Assembly: GCA_900551595.1 (NCBI GenBank)
Contig: URWR01000026.1
Coordinates: 1-14,238 of the forward strand
Direction: 5' to 3'
Source of the DNA: an uncultured Coriobacteriaceae bacterium
GTDB taxonomy: Bacteria; Actinomycetota; Coriobacteriia; Coriobacteriales; Atopobiaceae
DNA: 14,238 bases
Of the stretch, positions 13,107 to 14,238 are shown one piece after another (position 1 is the first letter of the stretch; the number at the start of each line of letters is the position of its first letter). The position numbers were made by a program, and so were the translations under genes. The notes below the pieces were generated by a model. It did no database searches. It saw nothing but the letters and a program-made list of their open reading frames with translations, and was not told where the DNA came from.

Positions 13107-14238
13107 CTAGGTGGTCTCCCCAGGGAGGAAGCGCTTACAAAACGCCTGGTAGTCGGCCTCATTCTGATCGGCATAAGAGCGGGCAAAGTCCCACATGGCG
13201 TCTTCGAGGGTATGTCCATCATCGAGATAACTGGCAATAGCTATCTCATCTCCGGTACGGGCGTGCGCGTGCGCGAGAGACCACGCACAGAGGCGTGCGG
13301 TGTTCTCGAGGCTCTCTGGGTCGAGCGCGGCAAGGTCGATCGATCCCTTGCCGTTCCAGAGCTGGCGCACGTAGTAGTCGCGCGCCGTGCCGTTGACCGC
13401 CGCGGTCGAGGTCCATCCCAGCAGGAAGTCGCTCGTGGACTGCACGAGGCGCTGGCCCTCCACCACGCGCTCGCTGTGCGATGCAAAGCCGCTCGGACGC
13501 CAATAGTGCTCCACGACGGACTCCTCAGCCTCTTTGATCTGCAGGATCAGTGGATCGTCATCGTCGCGTCCGGTGAGCAGGGCGATCCAGGCACGTCTGC
13601 CCACCGAGCCCACGCCCACGACCTTGCGTGCCACATCTCGTAGGCGGTAGCGGCCGAGAAGGGAGCGGCAGTCGCGAGGGAGGCTCTCGAAGTAAGCATC
13701 GAGCAAATCGTGCAGCATACAGGAGAGCTGCGCCGCGTCGTAACCCTGTTCAGCGGAAAGCTCTGCGAGCGGAACCAGTTCCGGCGGACGAGAGTCAAAC
13801 CGGAGACGCCCGCCGTCGCGCAAGGCCAGCTTGTTTGCTGCGCGCACGCTATCCTTCTCGTAAGCCTGCCTAAGGGCACGACGGACACCTCGTCCTTTCT
13901 TTCCGTCGAGCTCAATTTCGTCGAGGGTCTTCTCGACGTCGAGGTGTGTGAGCCAGACGTCCATCTCACCCATCTCGGCAAAGGAGGCCATGGCGCGGCG
14001 GTACTGTTTGGCGCAGGCGCGCACGGCATCTTTGCGTTCACCCTTGGAAAAGCTGCGGGCGCGACCGCAGATTTCGACACTGGTCACAAGGCGCATAAGA
14101 TCCCACTCCCAAGGGCCGGGAGCTGTCTCATCGAAGTCGTTGATGTCAAAGACGAGGTGACGCGTGCGGCTCATGAAGACGCCGAAGTTGCCGATGTGTG
14201 CATCGCCGATACACTGGACCTCAAAGCCGGTGACGGGC
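13107..14238 (-). CDS. DUF2252 family protein (5'-truncated by window edge)
   Basis: Uncharacterised bacterial protein family DUF2252. About 376 residues are visible; the frame continues past the ATG at 14174 to the right edge, adding a segment that contains IGDAHIGNFGVF, so the real start is beyond the window. Diagnostic motifs are GDAH..NFG followed by LVFDINDFDETAPGPWEWDL, the family hallmark. The GD.H...N then D.NDFD arrangement resembles the catalytic and metal-binding motifs of aminoglycoside-phosphotransferase-like kinases (HGD.H..N then a second Asp); this is an inference, not a demonstrated activity. No signal peptide can be judged. The gene is strikingly GC-rich: two sampled 60-base lines count 42 and 41 G+C, against 21-31 in lines sampled from the araC-type region and rsgA. 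Stop TAG at 13109-13107; no clear terminator follows. It converges on rsgA. Confidence 0.88.
   Translation of the reverse strand, partial: PVTGFEVQCIGDAHIGNFGVFMSRTRHLVFDINDFDETAPGPWEWDLMRLVTSVEICGRARSFSKGERKDAVRACAKQYRRAMASFAEMGEMDVWLTHLDVEKTLDEIELDGKKGRGVRRALRQAYEKDSVRAANKLALRDGGRLRFDSRPPELVPLAELSAEQGYDAAQLSCMLHDLLDAYFESLPRDCRSLLGRYRLRDVARKVVGVGSVGRRAWIALLTGRDDDDPLILQIKEAEESVVEHYWRPSGFASHSERVVEGQRLVQSTSDFLLGWTSTAAVNGTARDYYVRQLWNGKGSIDLAALDPESLENTARLCAWSLAHAHARTGDEIAIASYLDDGHTLEDAMWDFARSYADQNEADYQAFCKRFLPGETT

Noticed and set aside
13059..13643. 194-residue plus-strand open frame opposite DUF2252
   Set aside because: High G+C leaves few stop codons, so long antisense frames are expected; the minus-strand frame holds the DUF2252 hallmark motifs.
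1..14238. CRISPR arrays, insertion sequences, tRNA or rRNA genes
   Set aside because: Looked for repeated direct-repeat units, transposase-like frames with terminal inverted repeats, and tRNA-like cloverleaf segments in the gaps; none was seen.

Overview
The window is about 14.2 kb of bacterial chromosome. It carries nine protein-coding genes in compact, mostly single-gene units separated by clear intrinsic terminators. The content (PTS sugar uptake, pyruvate kinase, D-lactate dehydrogenase, cytoplasmic alpha-amylase-type hydrolase, small-subunit GTPase RsgA) suggests a fermentative, carbohydrate-using bacterium. AGGAGG-like ribosome binding sites, frequent GTG starts and mid-range base composition suggest a Gram-positive, perhaps a Coriobacteriia member such as an Atopobium/Olsenella relative. 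That placement is an inference; no marker gene here settles it.

Layout. 1-1219: 3' part of a galactitol-family PTS IIC permease (its start lies before the window), ending in a strong terminator. 1220-1549: intergenic region with two matching operator-like palindromes. 1550-2209: class II aldolase/epimerase-family enzyme, then a bidirectional terminator. 2326-3339 (-): AraC-type regulator. 3483-4922 (-): pyruvate kinase with its own terminator. 4923-5150: divergent promoter region. 5151-6500 (+): GH13 hydrolase, convergent with a D-lactate dehydrogenase (6564-7568, -) across a shared hairpin. 7569-7885: divergent promoter region whose right half looks like a structured mRNA leader. 7886-10579 (+): Ca2+-type P2 ATPase, then a terminator. 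10730-11695 (+): membrane-anchored zinc-ribbon protein. 11771-12994 (+): rsgA. 13107-14238 (-): DUF2252 protein, cut by the right edge and visibly more GC-rich than the rest.

How the genes may work together. The left half is a carbon-flow neighbourhood: sugar or polyol phosphate import, aldol cleavage or epimerisation, alpha-glucan hydrolysis, PEP to pyruvate, and pyruvate to D-lactate. The AraC regulator probably serves a nearby carbohydrate locus. The right half is a set of separate functions.

The strongest candidate for something undescribed is the 5' leader of the ATPase gene (about 7786-7885). It has a perfect 10-bp helix, an internal C-rich hairpin, and a 9-nt stretch exactly complementary to the Shine-Dalgarno region. 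The last pairing would form a pseudoknot, as expected of a translation-controlling riboswitch, perhaps for a metal ion. No CRISPR array, tRNA, rRNA or insertion sequence was recognised.
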